Source: Klebsiella electrica
GTDB taxonomy: Bacteria > Pseudomonadota > Gammaproteobacteria > Enterobacterales > Enterobacteriaceae
DNA length: 64,000 nt
Reading direction: 5' to 3'
NCBI RefSeq assembly: GCF_006711645.1
Contig: NZ_CP041247.1
Span: forward strand, 4,898,001-4,962,000
The translations under genes and the position numbers were made by a program. Under the pieces are notes generated by a model. That model ran no database searches. It was not told the DNA's origin and was given only the letters and a program-made list of their open reading frames with translations. Below are positions 20,184 through 30,461 of the stretch, piece after piece. Position 1 is the stretch's first letter; each line of letters starts with the position of its first letter.

Positions 20184-21533
20184 TTAAATGGCCCAACCGC
20201 CGGCGTAGAAGATAACCAGCGCGGCCGCGATGATGACGGTCCCCACGTTCAGCTTACGCCACTCGCCGGAGACCAGACGGCCAATCACCAGGGTGGCAAA
20301 GCCGATCATGATGCCGGTGACGATGTTACAGGTCAGTACGATAAAGACCGCGGTGATCAGCCCGGCCATCGCATCGACGAAATCGTTAAAGTCGATTTTC
20401 GCCACGTTGCTCAGCATCAGCAGACCGACATACATCAGCGCAGGTGCCGTGGCATACGCAGGCACCAGATAAGAGAGCGGAGAGAGGAACAGAATCAGCA
20501 GGAACAGCACGCCAACGGTTACCGCGGTGAGGCCGGTTTTACCGCCCGCCGCAGTCCCCGCCGCCGATTCGATATACACCGCCGCCGGCGCCGCCCCGAC
20601 AACGCCGGAGAAGACGCTGCTCAGGGAGTCGGTGGTCAAGGCTTTACCGCCGTTGATAATCTGCCCGTCTTTATCCAGCAGGTTTGCCTGCCCCGCTACG
20701 GCGCGAATGGTGCCGGTGGCATCAAATACCGCCGTCATCACCAGCGCCAGCACGCTTGGCAGAATCACCGGGTTCAGCGCGCCGATGATATCGAGGCTGC
20801 CAATCAGTGAGTTGCCTTTGTCGTCGCTCAGCGACGGCATCGCGAAAATACCGGAGAAATGGACGTTCGGGTCAAAAATCAGCCCCACGATCGACACGCC
20901 GATAATGGTCAGCAGGATACCGCCCGGCACTTTCATTTTTTCCAGGCCAATGATCACCGCCAGCCCCACCAGCGACATAATCACCGGGAAGCTGTTGAAG
21001 TGACCCAGCGCGACCGGCAAACCGTCCAGCGGGTTTTTAATCACCAGGCCCACGCTGTTGGCGGCGATCAGCAGCAGAAACAGGCCGATACCTATCCCGG
21101 TGCCGTGCGCAACGCCCTGCGGTAAATTGCGCAGGATCCAGCTACGAATACCGGTGGCGGAGATAACGGTGAACAGCACGCCCATCAGGAACACGGCGCC
21201 CAGCGCAACCGGAATACTGATGTGCTGGCCCAGCACCAGGCTGAAGGCGGTGAACGCGGTCAGCGAAATAGCGCAGCCGATGGCCAGCGGCAGGTTTGCC
21301 CACAGCCCCATCACCAGAGAGCCTACGCCGGCGACCAGACACGTGGAGACGAACACGGCTGCCGGAGGGAATCCGGCTTTACCCAACATGCCCGGGACCA
21401 CAATGACCGAGTACACCATCGCCAGGAAGGTGGTTAAACCGGCAACAATCTCCTGACGCACGGAGCTGCCACGAGCTGAAATTTTAAACCAGGCGTCTAA
21501 CGAACCGCCGGTACGCGCTGAAGGCGTAGACAT
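20184..21533 (-). CDS. ghxP: guanine/hypoxanthine permease GhxP
   Basis: GhxP is a proton-coupled purine importer of the AzgA-like NCS2 group. At 449 residues it equals E. coli GhxP (YjcD) and is near-identical along its length, including [16 protein letters not shown] near residue 280 and [20 protein letters not shown] near 325. It is a single gene, with three PurR-like boxes in the 320 bases upstream consistent with purine repression. Confidence 0.97.
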   Translation of the reverse strand: MSTPSARTGGSLDAWFKISARGSSVRQEIVAGLTTFLAMVYSVIVVPGMLGKAGFPPAAVFVSTCLVAGVGSLVMGLWANLPLAIGCAISLTAFTAFSLVLGQHISIPVALGAVFLMGVLFTVISATGIRSWILRNLPQGVAHGTGIGIGLFLLLIAANSVGLVIKNPLDGLPVALGHFNSFPVIMSLVGLAVIIGLEKMKVPGGILLTIIGVSIVGLIFDPNVHFSGIFAMPSLSDDKGNSLIGSLDIIGALNPVILPSVLALVMTAVFDATGTIRAVAGQANLLDKDGQIINGGKALTTDSLSSVFSGVVGAAPAAVYIESAAGTAAGGKTGLTAVTVGVLFLLILFLSPLSYLVPAYATAPALMYVGLLMLSNVAKIDFNDFVDAMAGLITAVFIVLTCNIVTGIMIGFATLVIGRLVSGEWRKLNVGTVIIAAALVIFYAGGWAI

Positions 21534-21645
21534 AGAAAACTTCCCCTGAAAATTTTAATCGTTCGTCCGTATGCGTGGTGGACCATCCACTGCCAGTTAA
21601 ACGCGATCTCCTTGTGCTCTCTCACAGCGCCAGGGGGGCTGCAAA

Positions 21646-21661
21646 AAGCAAACGTTTAACT
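21646..21661. promoter_or_regulatory. candidate PurR operator 1 upstream of ghxP
   Basis: AAGCAAACGTTTAACT matches ANGCAANCGNTTNCNT at all but one defined position. It lies about 113 bases before the ghxP start codon. E. coli ghxP is, to my knowledge, in the PurR regulon. Confidence 0.65.
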
Positions 21662-21733
21662 CCGCGCATACAATACGGTGGTCAGAATGCATTTGCTCCC
21701 CCCAAAGCGGGGTAAATAGTGAGCAAAATACAA

Positions 21734-21749
21734 AAGCAAACGATTATCC
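21734..21749. promoter_or_regulatory. candidate PurR operator 2 upstream of ghxP
   Basis: AAGCAAACGATTATCC matches the PurR consensus with two mismatches, 88 bases from operator 1. Confidence 0.4.
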
Positions 21750-21832
21750 AGCCTTTAGACGCGCCTTTTCAACTGAAGTTTGTGTTAATTCGCTAAATTT
21801 TGCTTATGGCGTTCATCAAATAACCAGTCGAT

Positions 21833-21848
21833 GCGCAAACGTTATCGT
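21833..21848. promoter_or_regulatory. candidate PurR operator 3 upstream of ghxP
   Basis: GCGCAAACGTTATCGT keeps the GCAA-N-CG core and has two mismatches to the consensus, 99 bases beyond operator 2. It is the most distant and weakest site. Confidence 0.3.
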
Positions 21849-21921
21849 CCATGCGCAATCAGGTAACATTTTTGTATTGCGCTGATAGCAATTCACTGCG
21901 GTCATCACAAAAATCACTGCC

Positions 21922-22023
21922 TCACTGCGGGTAGCTGACAATACGATAAGGCAGCTGGCGTTCTTCAAACGCCCACCGCACGCGCTGGGATCGCAATGGA
22001 TTGGGAGGGTGTACCGTCAGTAT
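21922..22023 (-). pseudogene. relic of a glutathione S-transferase gene (N-terminal fragment)
   Basis: The minus-strand frame reads LTVHPPNPLRSQ then RVRWAFEERQLPYRIVSYPQ and stops at 21922. This is the start of the thioredoxin-like domain of bacterial glutathione S-transferases (compare the family pattern LTVHHLNNSRSQRVLW). At 22021-22023, where the family has ATG, the codon is ATA; a GGAG ribosome site still lies eight bases upstream. About 170 residues expected downstream are missing. The frame continues upstream to an ATG at 22128, but that part does not look like the family. I recall a glutathione-transferase gene beside soxR in Salmonella, which would make this a decayed orthologue. Confidence 0.6.
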
Positions 22024-22142
22024 GGACGGTTCTCCGGTTATTCGTTCAAATTCACGACAGGAACTGACGGTGGTTAGCGGAAAAATTTCGCCAAAATAAA
22101 CGGGTGAAAACGCCGGGCTGTGCCACAATTAAATTGTCGGCG

Positions 22143-22283
22143 CAATCCGGAACCTCCATCAACATCTTGCGCAATACCGAGGGGAGCCGATGTCGGGGGA
22201 AACCCTCCTGCGAACCATCAGGATAATGTTAAAGACAAAGACCGGAAAACAACTAAAGCGCCCTGTTGTGGCGCTTTAGTTTT
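22143..22283 (+). ncRNA. sraL: SraL (RyjA) small RNA
   Basis: A segment of about 140 bases on the plus strand between ghxP and soxR carries blocks I recognise from E. coli SraL/RyjA: CCGGAACCTCCA near the 5' end, GTCGGGGGAAACCCTCCTG in the middle, and AGACAAAGACCGGAAAACA before the terminator. It ends at a strong intrinsic terminator (22253-22283) that overlaps the soxR stop codon, as in E. coli. A TAAATT -10-like hexamer lies just before the estimated start, which is uncertain by several bases. In Salmonella and E. coli SraL is a stationary-phase RNA that represses tig and shields rho mRNA. Confidence 0.75.
22253..22283. terminator. bidirectional terminator of SraL and soxR
   Basis: CTAAAGCGCC and GGCGCTTTAG make a perfect ten-pair stem with a seven-base loop, followed by TTTT on the plus strand. 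The soxR stop codon lies on its edge. Confidence 0.88.
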
Positions 22284-22743
22284 ATACATCATCCTCCAGC
22301 AGTCGCGCGCCGGTCCCCTCTTCACCCAGCTTATCTCCCGGGTTGCGCAGCGGGCAGTCGCGTCGCGACAGACAGCCGCAGCCGATACAGCCATCAAGCT
22401 GGTCGCGCAGCGCCGTCAAGGTATGAATACGCCGATCAAGCTCTTCCCGCCACTGCGATGAGAGCTGCTTCCACTCCTTCGCGCTGAGGTTATGCCCTTC
22501 CGGCAACACGCCAAACGCATCGCCAATGGTCGACAGCGGAATGCCGATTCGCTGAGCGATCTTAATGATCGCCACCGCGCGCAGCACATCGCGGCGATAG
22601 CGCCGCTGATTACCGGCATTACGCTGGCTGTGGATTAACCCTTTGCTTTCATAGAAATGCAGGGCAGAGACGGCCACGCCGGTTCGTTTTGCCACCTCGC
22701 CGGGGGTCAACAGCATTTTCATACGGGGGGATTTCTTTTCCAT
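22282..22743 (-). CDS. soxR: redox-sensing MerR-family regulator SoxR
   Basis: SoxR is a homodimer with a 2Fe-2S cluster per subunit; oxidation by redox-cycling compounds lets it twist the soxS promoter into an active form. The 153-residue protein has the MerR winged HTH ([20 protein letters not shown], residues 11-30), a long dimer helix, and cluster cysteines C119, C122, C124 and C130 in [12 protein letters not shown], the E. coli spacing. It is divergent from soxS with the operator in between. Confidence 0.98.
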   Translation of the reverse strand: MEKKSPRMKMLLTPGEVAKRTGVAVSALHFYESKGLIHSQRNAGNQRRYRRDVLRAVAIIKIAQRIGIPLSTIGDAFGVLPEGHNLSAKEWKQLSSQWREELDRRIHTLTALRDQLDGCIGCGCLSRRDCPLRNPGDKLGEEGTGARLLEDDV

Positions 22744-22751
22744 AAAAGCGC

Positions 22752-22782
22752 TTTACCTCAAGTTAACTTGAGGAATTATACT
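22752..22782 (+). promoter_or_regulatory. soxS promoter with SoxR operator
   Basis: The perfect 18-bp palindrome CCTCAAGTTAACTTGAGG (22756-22773) lies between -35 TTTACC (22752-22757) and -10 TATACT (22777-22782). The spacer is 19 bases, the over-long spacing that defines MerR-type promoters needing DNA untwisting. The palindrome matches the E. coli soxRS operator. Confidence 0.95.
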
Positions 22783-22828
22783 CGCCCGCAGACAAAACGA
22801 CGAATCGAGAATTGAGAGAGGCCGCTTT

Positions 22829-23158
22829 ATGTCCCATCAGGATATTATCCAAACGCTTATTGAATGGATTGATGAACATATCGATCAACCACTTAACATT
22901 GATGTAGTCGCCAGAAAATCGGGGTATTCAAAATGGTACCTCCAGCGGATGTTCCGCGCCGTGATGCATCAAACGCTGGGCGATTACATCCGCCAGCGGC
23001 GGCTGCTGCTGGCGGCGGAGGCACTCCGCACGACCCAGCGGCCGATCTTTGATATTGCGATGGATCTGGGCTATGTGTCGCAGCAGACGTTCTCACGGGT
23101 ATTTCGCCGGGAGTTCGATCGTACCCCCAGCGATTATCGCCATCAAATTTCCGCCTGA
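22829..23158 (+). CDS. soxS: superoxide-response AraC-family activator SoxS
   Basis: SoxS is made when SoxR is oxidised and then activates sod, zwf, acrAB and other stress genes as a monomer. The 109 residues (E. coli 107) consist almost only of two HTH motifs: NIDVVARKSGYSKWYLQRMF near residue 26 and IAMDLGYVSQQTFSRVFR near residue 75. The convergent pdeC gene ends four bases after it. Confidence 0.97.
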   Translation: MSHQDIIQTLIEWIDEHIDQPLNIDVVARKSGYSKWYLQRMFRAVMHQTLGDYIRQRRLLLAAEALRTTQRPIFDIAMDLGYVSQQTFSRVFRREFDRTPSDYRHQISA

Positions 23159-23162
23159 GCGT

Positions 23163-24746
23163 TCACATACAAGGGCTGAGCAGCCCAGGCGCGTTGGCCA
23201 GCCACTGCCTGAACTCCTGCGGCGGCATCGCTTTCGCAAAGTACCAGCCCTGACAATACCGGACCCCGCGCTTTCGCAGCCAGTTGACCTGATCCGCGGT
23301 TTCGACGCCTTCGGCAATGGTCTTTAAGCGCAGGCTGTGAGCCATTTCAATAATATGCTCGGCGATCGTGTAGCTGGCACTGTTGGTGGTGAGCGTGTCG
23401 ATAAACGATTTATCGATCTTCAGAATGTCTACATTAAGCGAGTGGAGATTCTGCAGATTAGAATAGCCGGTACCGAAGTCATCGATGGCAATTTCATACC
23501 CGGCTTCGCGGAATGCCTGGATGACCGGCATAATTTTCTGTACGTCAATAAATCCGCGCTCGGTGACTTCAATTTTAATTTGATGGCTATTCACCGCGTA
23601 ATTCCGCGCCTTTTCAGTGATTTGGCTAATAAGCCGCGAAGAGTGGAAATCGGTGGCCGACAGGTTAATCGCAATATACAGATGTGGATGTGCGGCCAAA
23701 AATTCGCCAAGCCCGGAGAACAACTCATCCACCACGTAATCGGTGACCTGCGCAATCATCCCTTCATTTTCCGCCAGCGGAATAAACTCCGCCGGGGTCA
23801 TCACCGGTCCGTCAAATCCCGGCCAGCGCAGCAGCGCTTCGGCTCCGACGCAGAGGTTATTTTCGATATCGATTATCGGCTGATAATGCAGGCACAGCTG
23901 ACGCCGGTTGAGCGCGCGCTGCAGCATATTGCGCGGCGAATGGTATTGCTGTCGGCTGCGCGACCACACCAGTAAAATCAGAATGCTGCAAACGCCCCCC
24001 AGCGGGAGGGTGAGCGTCACCTGATCATAAAAGCTCTGGTAATAGCTGGCGTACGGGGTAGACATAATCACGGCGATCGGGCGAATGGCGGAATGGGCCA
24101 CGGTGTACACCCGGTTACCCTGCCGGAAAAAGGCATCTTCCTGACGAATCAGGCCATGCAGTGCCGGAGCGTCGGCATTTTTACTGGTGGAGAAAAACTG
24201 ATAGGTTTTTGTATCGTACAAGCCGTAGGATAAATCTTTATCGCTCGATATTAACGAACTGTAGGAGAGCGGATTAATCACCGCAATGTAGTGCCCGCGC
24301 TGCATATAGTTCATCGCAAAGCCGGGATAGAAAGGCGTGTCGCGATAGTAGTAGATAGCGATGTCCGGCTTTTTTGTATAATTCGCCGCAGGAATACGCC
24401 ATGCGCTATCGGTGCGGACCGCAGTTGAGCAAAACAAACGCGTACCGTCGGCATAAATTAAATCATCGATATAAAGCAGGCTGCGAACAATAGACAACAT
24501 ATATTGCTGATGTCCGGGAGAGCATATTGTCCCTTTAAACTGCAAGGCTTTTTCGCGCGCGCAATCGGCCTCATCAACCACCATTTCCGTTTTCTGCAGC
24601 GCCAGCTGTGAAAATGCATGCAGCCGGTCGGAGGTTTCTGCTTTTGCTCTGATTTGCGCAAACCACAGCGCCAGCACAATGGGGAGCAGAACCACCAGCG
24701 TCATTCCCAGTATTCTCAACGCGTTACGCAGTGTGCGACGATTCAT
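23163..24746 (-). CDS. pdeC: c-di-GMP phosphodiesterase PdeC (CSS-EAL)
   Basis: PdeC (YjcC) is an inner-membrane enzyme that hydrolyses cyclic di-GMP. The 527 residues start with a membrane segment (about 13-32), then a periplasmic CSS domain with C75 and C106, a second membrane segment near 250, and a C-terminal EAL domain. Catalytic motifs EALLRW (near 305), [24 protein letters not shown] and AEGVETADQ are intact, so activity is expected. In E. coli a DsbA/DsbB-dependent disulphide in the CSS domain holds the enzyme inactive. Here the signature at the second cysteine reads CST rather than CSS. Confidence 0.96.
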   Translation of the reverse strand: MNRRTLRNALRILGMTLVVLLPIVLALWFAQIRAKAETSDRLHAFSQLALQKTEMVVDEADCAREKALQFKGTICSPGHQQYMLSIVRSLLYIDDLIYADGTRLFCSTAVRTDSAWRIPAANYTKKPDIAIYYYRDTPFYPGFAMNYMQRGHYIAVINPLSYSSLISSDKDLSYGLYDTKTYQFFSTSKNADAPALHGLIRQEDAFFRQGNRVYTVAHSAIRPIAVIMSTPYASYYQSFYDQVTLTLPLGGVCSILILLVWSRSRQQYHSPRNMLQRALNRRQLCLHYQPIIDIENNLCVGAEALLRWPGFDGPVMTPAEFIPLAENEGMIAQVTDYVVDELFSGLGEFLAAHPHLYIAINLSATDFHSSRLISQITEKARNYAVNSHQIKIEVTERGFIDVQKIMPVIQAFREAGYEIAIDDFGTGYSNLQNLHSLNVDILKIDKSFIDTLTTNSASYTIAEHIIEMAHSLRLKTIAEGVETADQVNWLRKRGVRYCQGWYFAKAMPPQEFRQWLANAPGLLSPCM

Positions 24747-25134
24747 TTCCGTTTTTTATCCATGCGACATACCTTATCACGGTAAAAGATCACACTCGTT
24801 GTTATACAACAGAGACTATTTTCAGTAACCCGCCATTTGATGTAAAAACCCCATTATCAATAATGATGAATAATACTGATTGCGCAGGGAATCAAGAAAC
24901 ATTCTCCGCATTATAAGAAAGAGCCGTTCTCTGATTCGGTTTATCCGTACGATCTGTAAGAATAAGTAATCAAAGCCGCAGATAACGAGCACAAAAAAGA
25001 AATCACACGCCGGGAAGCCCCGGCTACCTGTTTGACGTCACGGCAAATGAACATTCCATTATTACCCACAATAAAGATATGGCATTAAAAACCGCTAAAA
25101 ACGCACATTTTTGACTGGTGAATAAAACAGCAAA

Positions 25135-25150
25135 TGTGATATAGTTCACA
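25135..25150. promoter_or_regulatory. consensus CRP-binding site upstream of yjcB
   Basis: TGTGA-TATAGT-TCACA is identical to the CRP core at all ten defined positions and is flanked by AA on the left. It lies 127 bases before the yjcB start codon. Confidence 0.75.
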
Positions 25151-25156
25151 CAACAT

Positions 25157-25181
25157 AATGAAACAAGAACAATGTTTCATT
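25157..25181. repeat. nine-base inverted repeat next to the CRP site
   Basis: AATGAAACA and TGTTTCATT are perfectly complementary around a seven-base spacer. It could be a regulator dyad or a leader hairpin; no regulator is recognised. Confidence 0.5.
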
Positions 25182-25276
25182 ATTCCCCTGATTGCCCGTA
25201 GATAGCCAGAGCGCCACGTCATCGTCAGTCTCACCAGGTTGTCAAAGGCACCCGATTTTCTTTGAGGATGAGGTTG

Positions 25277-25558
25277 ATGGCTTCCATAACTACCAGTGTC
25301 ATACTTTTGCGCTGGCCGCTGGTGAGCGCGGTTCTGATGTTTTTGGCCAGTTCGATGAACATTCAGCTACGTAAAAGTGAGTATGCCGGTTTAGCCGTTA
25401 TTTGTAGCGGCCTCGGTCTGGTTGCGGCCTGCTGGTTCGCCACCGGCTTATTGGGGATCACGTTGCTGGATATCGCCAAAATCTGGGGCAATATCAAAGA
25501 CGTCATGATCGAAGTCATGAGTCAGACGCCGACAGAATGGCCGATGGTCATGACCTGA
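25277..25558 (+). CDS. yjcB: small inner-membrane protein YjcB
   Basis: From the ATG at 25277 (AGG four bases upstream) the product has 93 residues, the E. coli YjcB length; in-frame TTG and ATG codons at 25262 and 25268 would add residues not found in E. coli. Two hydrophobic segments are visible: VILLRWPLVSAVLMFLAS and LAVICSGLGLVAACWF. The end TPTEWPMVMT matches the family. No function is known. A terminator follows at once. Confidence 0.88.
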   Translation: MASITTSVILLRWPLVSAVLMFLASSMNIQLRKSEYAGLAVICSGLGLVAACWFATGLLGITLLDIAKIWGNIKDVMIEVMSQTPTEWPMVMT

Positions 25559-25566
25559 TACGCTAA

Positions 25567-25592
25567 AAGCTTCCCACGGGAGGCTTTTTTAT
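25567..25592. terminator. terminator of yjcB, probably shared with ecpE
   Basis: GCTTCC (25569-25574) pairs with GGAGGC (25579-25584) and six T follow on the plus strand. On the minus strand four T follow, so it can also end the convergent ecp transcript, which stops at 25606. Confidence 0.8.
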
Positions 25593-25605
25593 TTACCGAC
25601 AAATG

Positions 25606-26304
25606 CTACTCGCAATCCTTTGATATTTTAATAAATTTATCATTATAGATAATATATTTATTCCCAGGCTGGCGCAGCGCCGCCTGGTGAACCACCTCTC
25701 CAGGCCGTAGGTACCAGGCCTCGCCCTCTTCTTCCGTTGCATCACATCCCGGCTTGATCAGCAGTTTAAACCAGGTATTGCCGCTGTTGCTGACGCTTCC
25801 CGCCTGCCGATCGAAGGCCCATTTGAACTGCACCTGCCGCGGGCGTACCACCAGAATCGTGTCCATCACCACCACCGGATCAATACCGACAGACCCGCCG
25901 GCCGCAGTGCGGCCAATGCGGTTTCGGGTAGGAATTTCACGAAACGACACCCGGTAATAGCGCTCACGATTATCCTGCGGGCCATGATAATAGAATTTAA
26001 AATATTCCCCTTGCCCGGCCTGCAGGGTGAGCTGACGCGGGGCGAAGAGCAGCTCGCCATCAGCCGGACGAGAGCGGACCTCGTGACTCCCCGGTCGGTC
26101 TATTCCGACGACCGAAACCTGATAAAGCCGCGCGCTTGAGTTGTTATTCAGTACCCGTTTGGCGACAAAGCTCTCCTCTGCGCCCAGCGAAAAGGTTAAA
26201 TTGCCGACGGAAATCGCCCTTCCCGCCGTTGGCAGACCCAGAAGCAGCAACCACGCGACGGCCCGGAGCAGGTTAATTAATATTGCGCCATGTCGCCTGA
26301 ACAT
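25606..26304 (-). CDS. ecpE: ECP fimbria chaperone EcpE
   Basis: EcpE is one of two periplasmic chaperones of the E. coli common pilus type (alpha-clade alternate chaperone-usher). The 232 residues begin with a hydrophobic signal (cleavage expected after AGRA), followed by the mature start [11 protein letters not shown] and the immunoglobulin-like fold. The EcpE segments [10 protein letters not shown] and [14 protein letters not shown] are clear. It overlaps ecpD by 32 bases and is the last gene of the operon. Confidence 0.93.
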   Translation of the reverse strand: MFRRHGAILINLLRAVAWLLLLGLPTAGRAISVGNLTFSLGAEESFVAKRVLNNNSSARLYQVSVVGIDRPGSHEVRSRPADGELLFAPRQLTLQAGQGEYFKFYYHGPQDNRERYYRVSFREIPTRNRIGRTAAGGSVGIDPVVVMDTILVVRPRQVQFKWAFDRQAGSVSNSGNTWFKLLIKPGCDATEEEGEAWYLRPGEVVHQAALRQPGNKYIIYNDKFIKISKDCE

Positions 26305-27916
26305 GAATCTCTCCTGAAGCGCTCACTTCACCAAACCAGCCATCGTCATCTACCGTTCTTAACGAAATATTGTCGTTCATCGGTATAGAAAATTTCACCG
26401 TCGTCTTGTTCATCACGCCAATATCGCCGGAGGCATCCGTCCACGGCGTCGTCAGCCACAGCGCATCCGTCATATCGCGCCAGCGGTCATCACAGCCGGC
26501 GTCATAATTTTTGCTCGTTCCGCTGCGGGTGGTAAACGTCAGCAGCGCCGGGAAAGGCACTTTTGTCGCCCCGTCCGGCGAACTGAACAGGCAGTATGAA
26601 CGCCCGGCGATCGACTGCGACGGGCCAGTGACTTTGATCAAGACTTCATCGGCGGCGGTTTTGCCGCTGGTGGTGACGATATAGCCAAAATCCAGAGAAG
26701 GCTGCCCCGCGCCGACATACCCTTCGCGCGACGGCGAGCTGATGTACTCATCGGAAATAATGCTGATGCTGAAATCACGCGGTTTGATAATCAGCGAGTT
26801 GGAGGTGGAAAATTCGTACCAGCCGGACTCCGGCGAGGTGGTGTTCTGGAAGCGGAAGTTAAACAGATCCTTGGTATTAATATCACTGATGCCCAGCGCC
26901 ACCATCTGCTTAAAGAAGTTGCTGGAAAAGAAGATGTAGACCGAATCCGAGGCTTTCAGCTCGTTAAACGTATAGTAGTAGGCATTGCCGCTGACCGGCT
27001 TCCAGTTGTTACCATTGAGGCTGAACTGCATATCATAGATATTCACCGCCGATGTCAGCGAAGTGTTGTTAATCGCCGGGAAAATATGAATCGAGGTGTT
27101 GCTCAGTCCATTATGCTGCAAGGCATAGTTGACCATCTTGCAGCTCAGGCCGCTACGGCTACCAATCGTCTGCGCGCGACAGTTCGAGCTGCCCTCGCCT
27201 AGCGTCGGAACCCCATCGCTATTGATAAACACTTCGGTCAGCGAATGGGTGTTAACAAGCTTTAAGTTTGCTGCTTTAGTATGGGTCACTTTACGCACGT
27301 ACCAGGCGCCGGAGGCCTGATCTTTGCAGCGCGCCCCGCGGCTTGCATCGTAGGAGATGGAGGTCTGGCAGGCGTTGATCGTCATCGACATGCTGCCGCC
27401 AACCGGCATCTGCTGTAGATACTGGTAGAAAGCGTCCGACATCATGCCGTGCATCCATTTTTGTCCGCCGGGGGTCACCGTCACACCGTAAAAGCCGTTT
27501 GCATCCGTGACCTGAGGCAAAATCAGACTGGTCGCCATATCGCAGCCGGCGTACCAGTTGATGCAGCGCAGGCCGCTCAGGGGATTCGACACCGGCGAAT
27601 TTTCCAGCCACATGTCAAACTTCCAGTTGGCATTCAGCCCGGTGTTAAAGCCGTTATCGATATAGCCCAGACTCTGCTGATAGATAGTGCCGCTACCGGT
27701 GTATTTCAGTCCGGTCCAACGACTGGCGCCAGTCATGCGCGGATCCAGCACGCCGCCCGGCGTGGCGAAAAAGTTATCATCGGAGTTGTTTTCCACAAAA
27801 ACAAACTGCACCGCTGCCGCATCCGCCCAGGTTGTTTTCGTTACCGCCGCTTCTGCCCGCGGCGCACACAGCGCGACGATAAACAGGCAAACCAACGGGA
27901 ACCACTTAGCTTTCAT
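26273..27916 (-). CDS. ecpD: ECP fimbria tip adhesin EcpD
   Basis: The 547-residue precursor has a signal peptide ending ARAEAA near residue 23 and a large, cysteine-containing, beta-rich mature protein. Length and operon position equal E. coli EcpD, the polymerising tip adhesin of the ECP pilus. It overlaps the usher gene by 11 bases and the EcpE gene by 32, so the three are translationally coupled. Family identity rests on context, length and the neighbouring clear EcpA, EcpB and EcpE. Confidence 0.92.
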   Translation of the reverse strand: MKAKWFPLVCLFIVALCAPRAEAAVTKTTWADAAAVQFVFVENNSDDNFFATPGGVLDPRMTGASRWTGLKYTGSGTIYQQSLGYIDNGFNTGLNANWKFDMWLENSPVSNPLSGLRCINWYAGCDMATSLILPQVTDANGFYGVTVTPGGQKWMHGMMSDAFYQYLQQMPVGGSMSMTINACQTSISYDASRGARCKDQASGAWYVRKVTHTKAANLKLVNTHSLTEVFINSDGVPTLGEGSSNCRAQTIGSRSGLSCKMVNYALQHNGLSNTSIHIFPAINNTSLTSAVNIYDMQFSLNGNNWKPVSGNAYYYTFNELKASDSVYIFFSSNFFKQMVALGISDINTKDLFNFRFQNTTSPESGWYEFSTSNSLIIKPRDFSISIISDEYISSPSREGYVGAGQPSLDFGYIVTTSGKTAADEVLIKVTGPSQSIAGRSYCLFSSPDGATKVPFPALLTFTTRSGTSKNYDAGCDDRWRDMTDALWLTTPWTDASGDIGVMNKTTVKFSIPMNDNISLRTVDDDGWFGEVSASGEIHVQATWRNIN

Positions 27917-30437
27917 GACCTTCTCCTGCCTGCTGCGCGCTGGCGTAAGTTTTCAGACCCGTACAGACGACATCGCCGACCCATACCGCTCCGCGCGCCT
28001 GACTCAACTCAAGCCCGACTTCACAGCTTTGGTTATTGCCGTAGGTAAAATCGATGGTGGGGTATTTTTTATCCACGTCCATCACGAATCCTCCCGTGTT
28101 ATCGGTACGAGTCCGGCCAATATGGTTATTGATGTGCGCATTAGCCAGCAACGTGCCGTCTTCGGCGCGGATGCGCCCGGAAACGGTCACCATCTGTTTC
28201 ACCTCCGGTTCGATCACCGCCACGTTGCCCGGGTAGAGCGTCAGACTGCTCTTGCGGTTGCTGACAATGTCGTAGCTGTCGAGTGAGTTCTTGCTGTTTT
28301 GCAACTCGACTTCATAACGGCTGTACGGTGAAAGCGGCAGATAGTTGCGTTTGCCGGTAAGCTGGACGACCCGTCCGTTGACCCTGGCGCTCAGCTTGCC
28401 GTCATCATCGAGATCGGTGTTAAAAATCACGCCAGCGTTGCCGTCGGTGCGGCCGCTGGCGGCAAGATTCCTCCCCTGCCAGCCGGCGCTACCGCTGGCG
28501 GTCAGGTTGGTATTCACATAGCCGTCAGCGCCGCTGTTAATATTGAGCGTGCCATTGGCATAGCGGGTATCAAACTGGGTATAGGCTCCGCCGCTCAGCG
28601 TTTTGTCATTACCGGTATCGCCGGAGATCGCCCGCGAAATATTGGCCCCAAGGGTACGTACCACGCCCTCATCAAACTGTTTACGGGCGGACAGGTTTGC
28701 CATGGTGTAACCGTTCTGGTGGGTCATACCGGCGCTGAACCAGTTGCCCAGCGGGAGTGAGAAGTCGAGCGCGACATACTTCCCGGTACTGCTACTGCTC
28801 TCGCCGCCGCCATTATTAAAGCGCTGAATACCGGCACGCAGACCCAGCGAGCCGAAAGCGCCGCTAAAGAGAGTCTGATAATAATCCGCGGTGTAGTAAT
28901 GGCTGTTATAGCGACGGTCATCGTTGTAGCTAATGCTAAAGGTCCCCAGCTTTGACCACAGCGGGTTCAGGTTAAGGGTTCCGCCAATCGCCCGGTTGTC
29001 GGCGTCGCTGCGGCGTAACCTGGCGCCAATAATGGTTTTTTCCTGGTTAAGCCATATGGTGCTGAAACCACCGGGCAACGAAGCGCTGATGCTGCCAATG
29101 CTGCTCCAGGAGCTATCGCTGGCCAGCATATTTTGCAGGTTAACGTTGACAGACTCGGTCAGCGGGACGGTCAGACGCGTCTCGCCGACGGCATTGCTAT
29201 CGTAACCGTAGCCGGTTGCTGCCCAGCTGAGCGTGCCCACGGAGCCGGACGTCGACAGGCCCGCCAGCCAGCTCTCTTTCGCCGGTTTGGTCTTTTTACC
29301 GCTCTCAGACCAGCTATCCATATGAAAGCTGCCGCCCCACACCTGCCAGGCCAGCGGTGCGCCCGCTCCGCGTCCGCGACTGAACAGTTTGTTCACCCGC
29401 TGGGTGCGCTTACTGACCACCCGGCCATTGACGATAACCTCAACGTCCACATCATAAATACCGTATGGCAGCCCCCGGGTGTCCACTTCGTGGTTACCCA
29501 TCACAAAGTTCTGGACGCTCAGCAGACGCCCGTCGCGTGATAAATGCACCTCCCCCGCGGCAGGCAAAAAAGCCACGATCGGCGTGACCGATTGTGAATT
29601 ATCAAACACCGTTGAGCTGGCCTGGTTTCCCCAGGATGCGCCGTAGATTTTGCCCGCGGAAATGGCGGTCATCGGCCCAAGCGACTGTAAATTCCACGTA
29701 TCCAGCATCCCGCCGGCAAAGCGATGCCCGGCGAAATCACGCTCATACATGGCCTTATAAATTTCGCTATCCTGATTGCTGGTTCCGGTACCGTAGAGCG
29801 AACCGTCCAACACAATATGGTGCTCGCGCAGCGAGCTGACGCTGTTCAACGACAGATAGCTGGAGGTACTGTTGCCACCGTTACGCATCTGGTTGTTATA
29901 CACGCCGAGGTTATAGTTCAGACTGCTGCTGAGGCTGTTAACGCTGGACTGCCCGATATCTTCACTGCGTGAGCGCAGGACGGTTCCCAGCGCTTCTCGT
30001 TTCACCACCAGTTGCAGCAGCAGCTGCCGCAGACTGAGCTGCAGCTGCGCATCGCGGGTGAGCGTGATGTGTAAATCGCTGTTGAAGGGCGTATTCGCCA
30101 GTTCAGTCAGCGTTTTTCGGGTTTGTTCACTGACGCTGGCGTTGTCGCCGCGTTCTTCCAGTTGAATATGACGGATGCGCAGCGTACCGGCATCCAGCCA
30201 GATAAACGCACTGCCAAGACGCTGGTCGTCCCCGGTACCCGCACTGCCTTCCAGGTGAAGAAACAGCGGGATACTCATTCCATCCTGTAGCGCCTGGCTG
30301 AATGCCTGAGGAATCACCACGCCGCCAATTTGCTGCACCTGCTGAGGCGCGGCATTCACACTAAGTGGAAGAGTCAAAATGGCCATACCGCAGGCAAGGA
30401 GCGTTTTCAGCTCAGGTGAAATCCGTCGTAAAGGCAT
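27906..30437 (-). CDS. ecpC: ECP fimbria outer-membrane usher EcpC
   Basis: The 843-residue protein has a signal sequence (cleavage near VNA, about residue 29), a large beta-barrel with alternating polar residues, and a C-terminal carboxypeptidase-regulatory-like domain ([18 protein letters not shown]) ending in a cysteine-bearing tail. Its length is that of E. coli EcpC (841) and of CS1-type ushers. It secretes and assembles EcpA and EcpD subunits at the outer membrane. It starts 24 bases after ecpB. Confidence 0.94.
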   Translation of the reverse strand: MPLRRISPELKTLLACGMAILTLPLSVNAAPQQVQQIGGVVIPQAFSQALQDGMSIPLFLHLEGSAGTGDDQRLGSAFIWLDAGTLRIRHIQLEERGDNASVSEQTRKTLTELANTPFNSDLHITLTRDAQLQLSLRQLLLQLVVKREALGTVLRSRSEDIGQSSVNSLSSSLNYNLGVYNNQMRNGGNSTSSYLSLNSVSSLREHHIVLDGSLYGTGTSNQDSEIYKAMYERDFAGHRFAGGMLDTWNLQSLGPMTAISAGKIYGASWGNQASSTVFDNSQSVTPIVAFLPAAGEVHLSRDGRLLSVQNFVMGNHEVDTRGLPYGIYDVDVEVIVNGRVVSKRTQRVNKLFSRGRGAGAPLAWQVWGGSFHMDSWSESGKKTKPAKESWLAGLSTSGSVGTLSWAATGYGYDSNAVGETRLTVPLTESVNVNLQNMLASDSSWSSIGSISASLPGGFSTIWLNQEKTIIGARLRRSDADNRAIGGTLNLNPLWSKLGTFSISYNDDRRYNSHYYTADYYQTLFSGAFGSLGLRAGIQRFNNGGGESSSSTGKYVALDFSLPLGNWFSAGMTHQNGYTMANLSARKQFDEGVVRTLGANISRAISGDTGNDKTLSGGAYTQFDTRYANGTLNINSGADGYVNTNLTASGSAGWQGRNLAASGRTDGNAGVIFNTDLDDDGKLSARVNGRVVQLTGKRNYLPLSPYSRYEVELQNSKNSLDSYDIVSNRKSSLTLYPGNVAVIEPEVKQMVTVSGRIRAEDGTLLANAHINNHIGRTRTDNTGGFVMDVDKKYPTIDFTYGNNQSCEVGLELSQARGAVWVGDVVCTGLKTYASAQQAGEGHES

Positions 30438-30461
30438 ACCCTGATTCCATCAGCACAATTG

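Larger units (their letters stand above)
24747..25276. other. long AT-rich intergenic region pdeC/yjcB
   Basis: This 530-base stretch between divergent genes shows no coding frame with a ribosome site. It holds the pdeC promoter side and, nearer yjcB, a perfect CRP-type palindrome (25135-25150) and an inverted repeat (25157-25181). Nothing further was recognised in 24900-25110. Confidence 0.6.
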
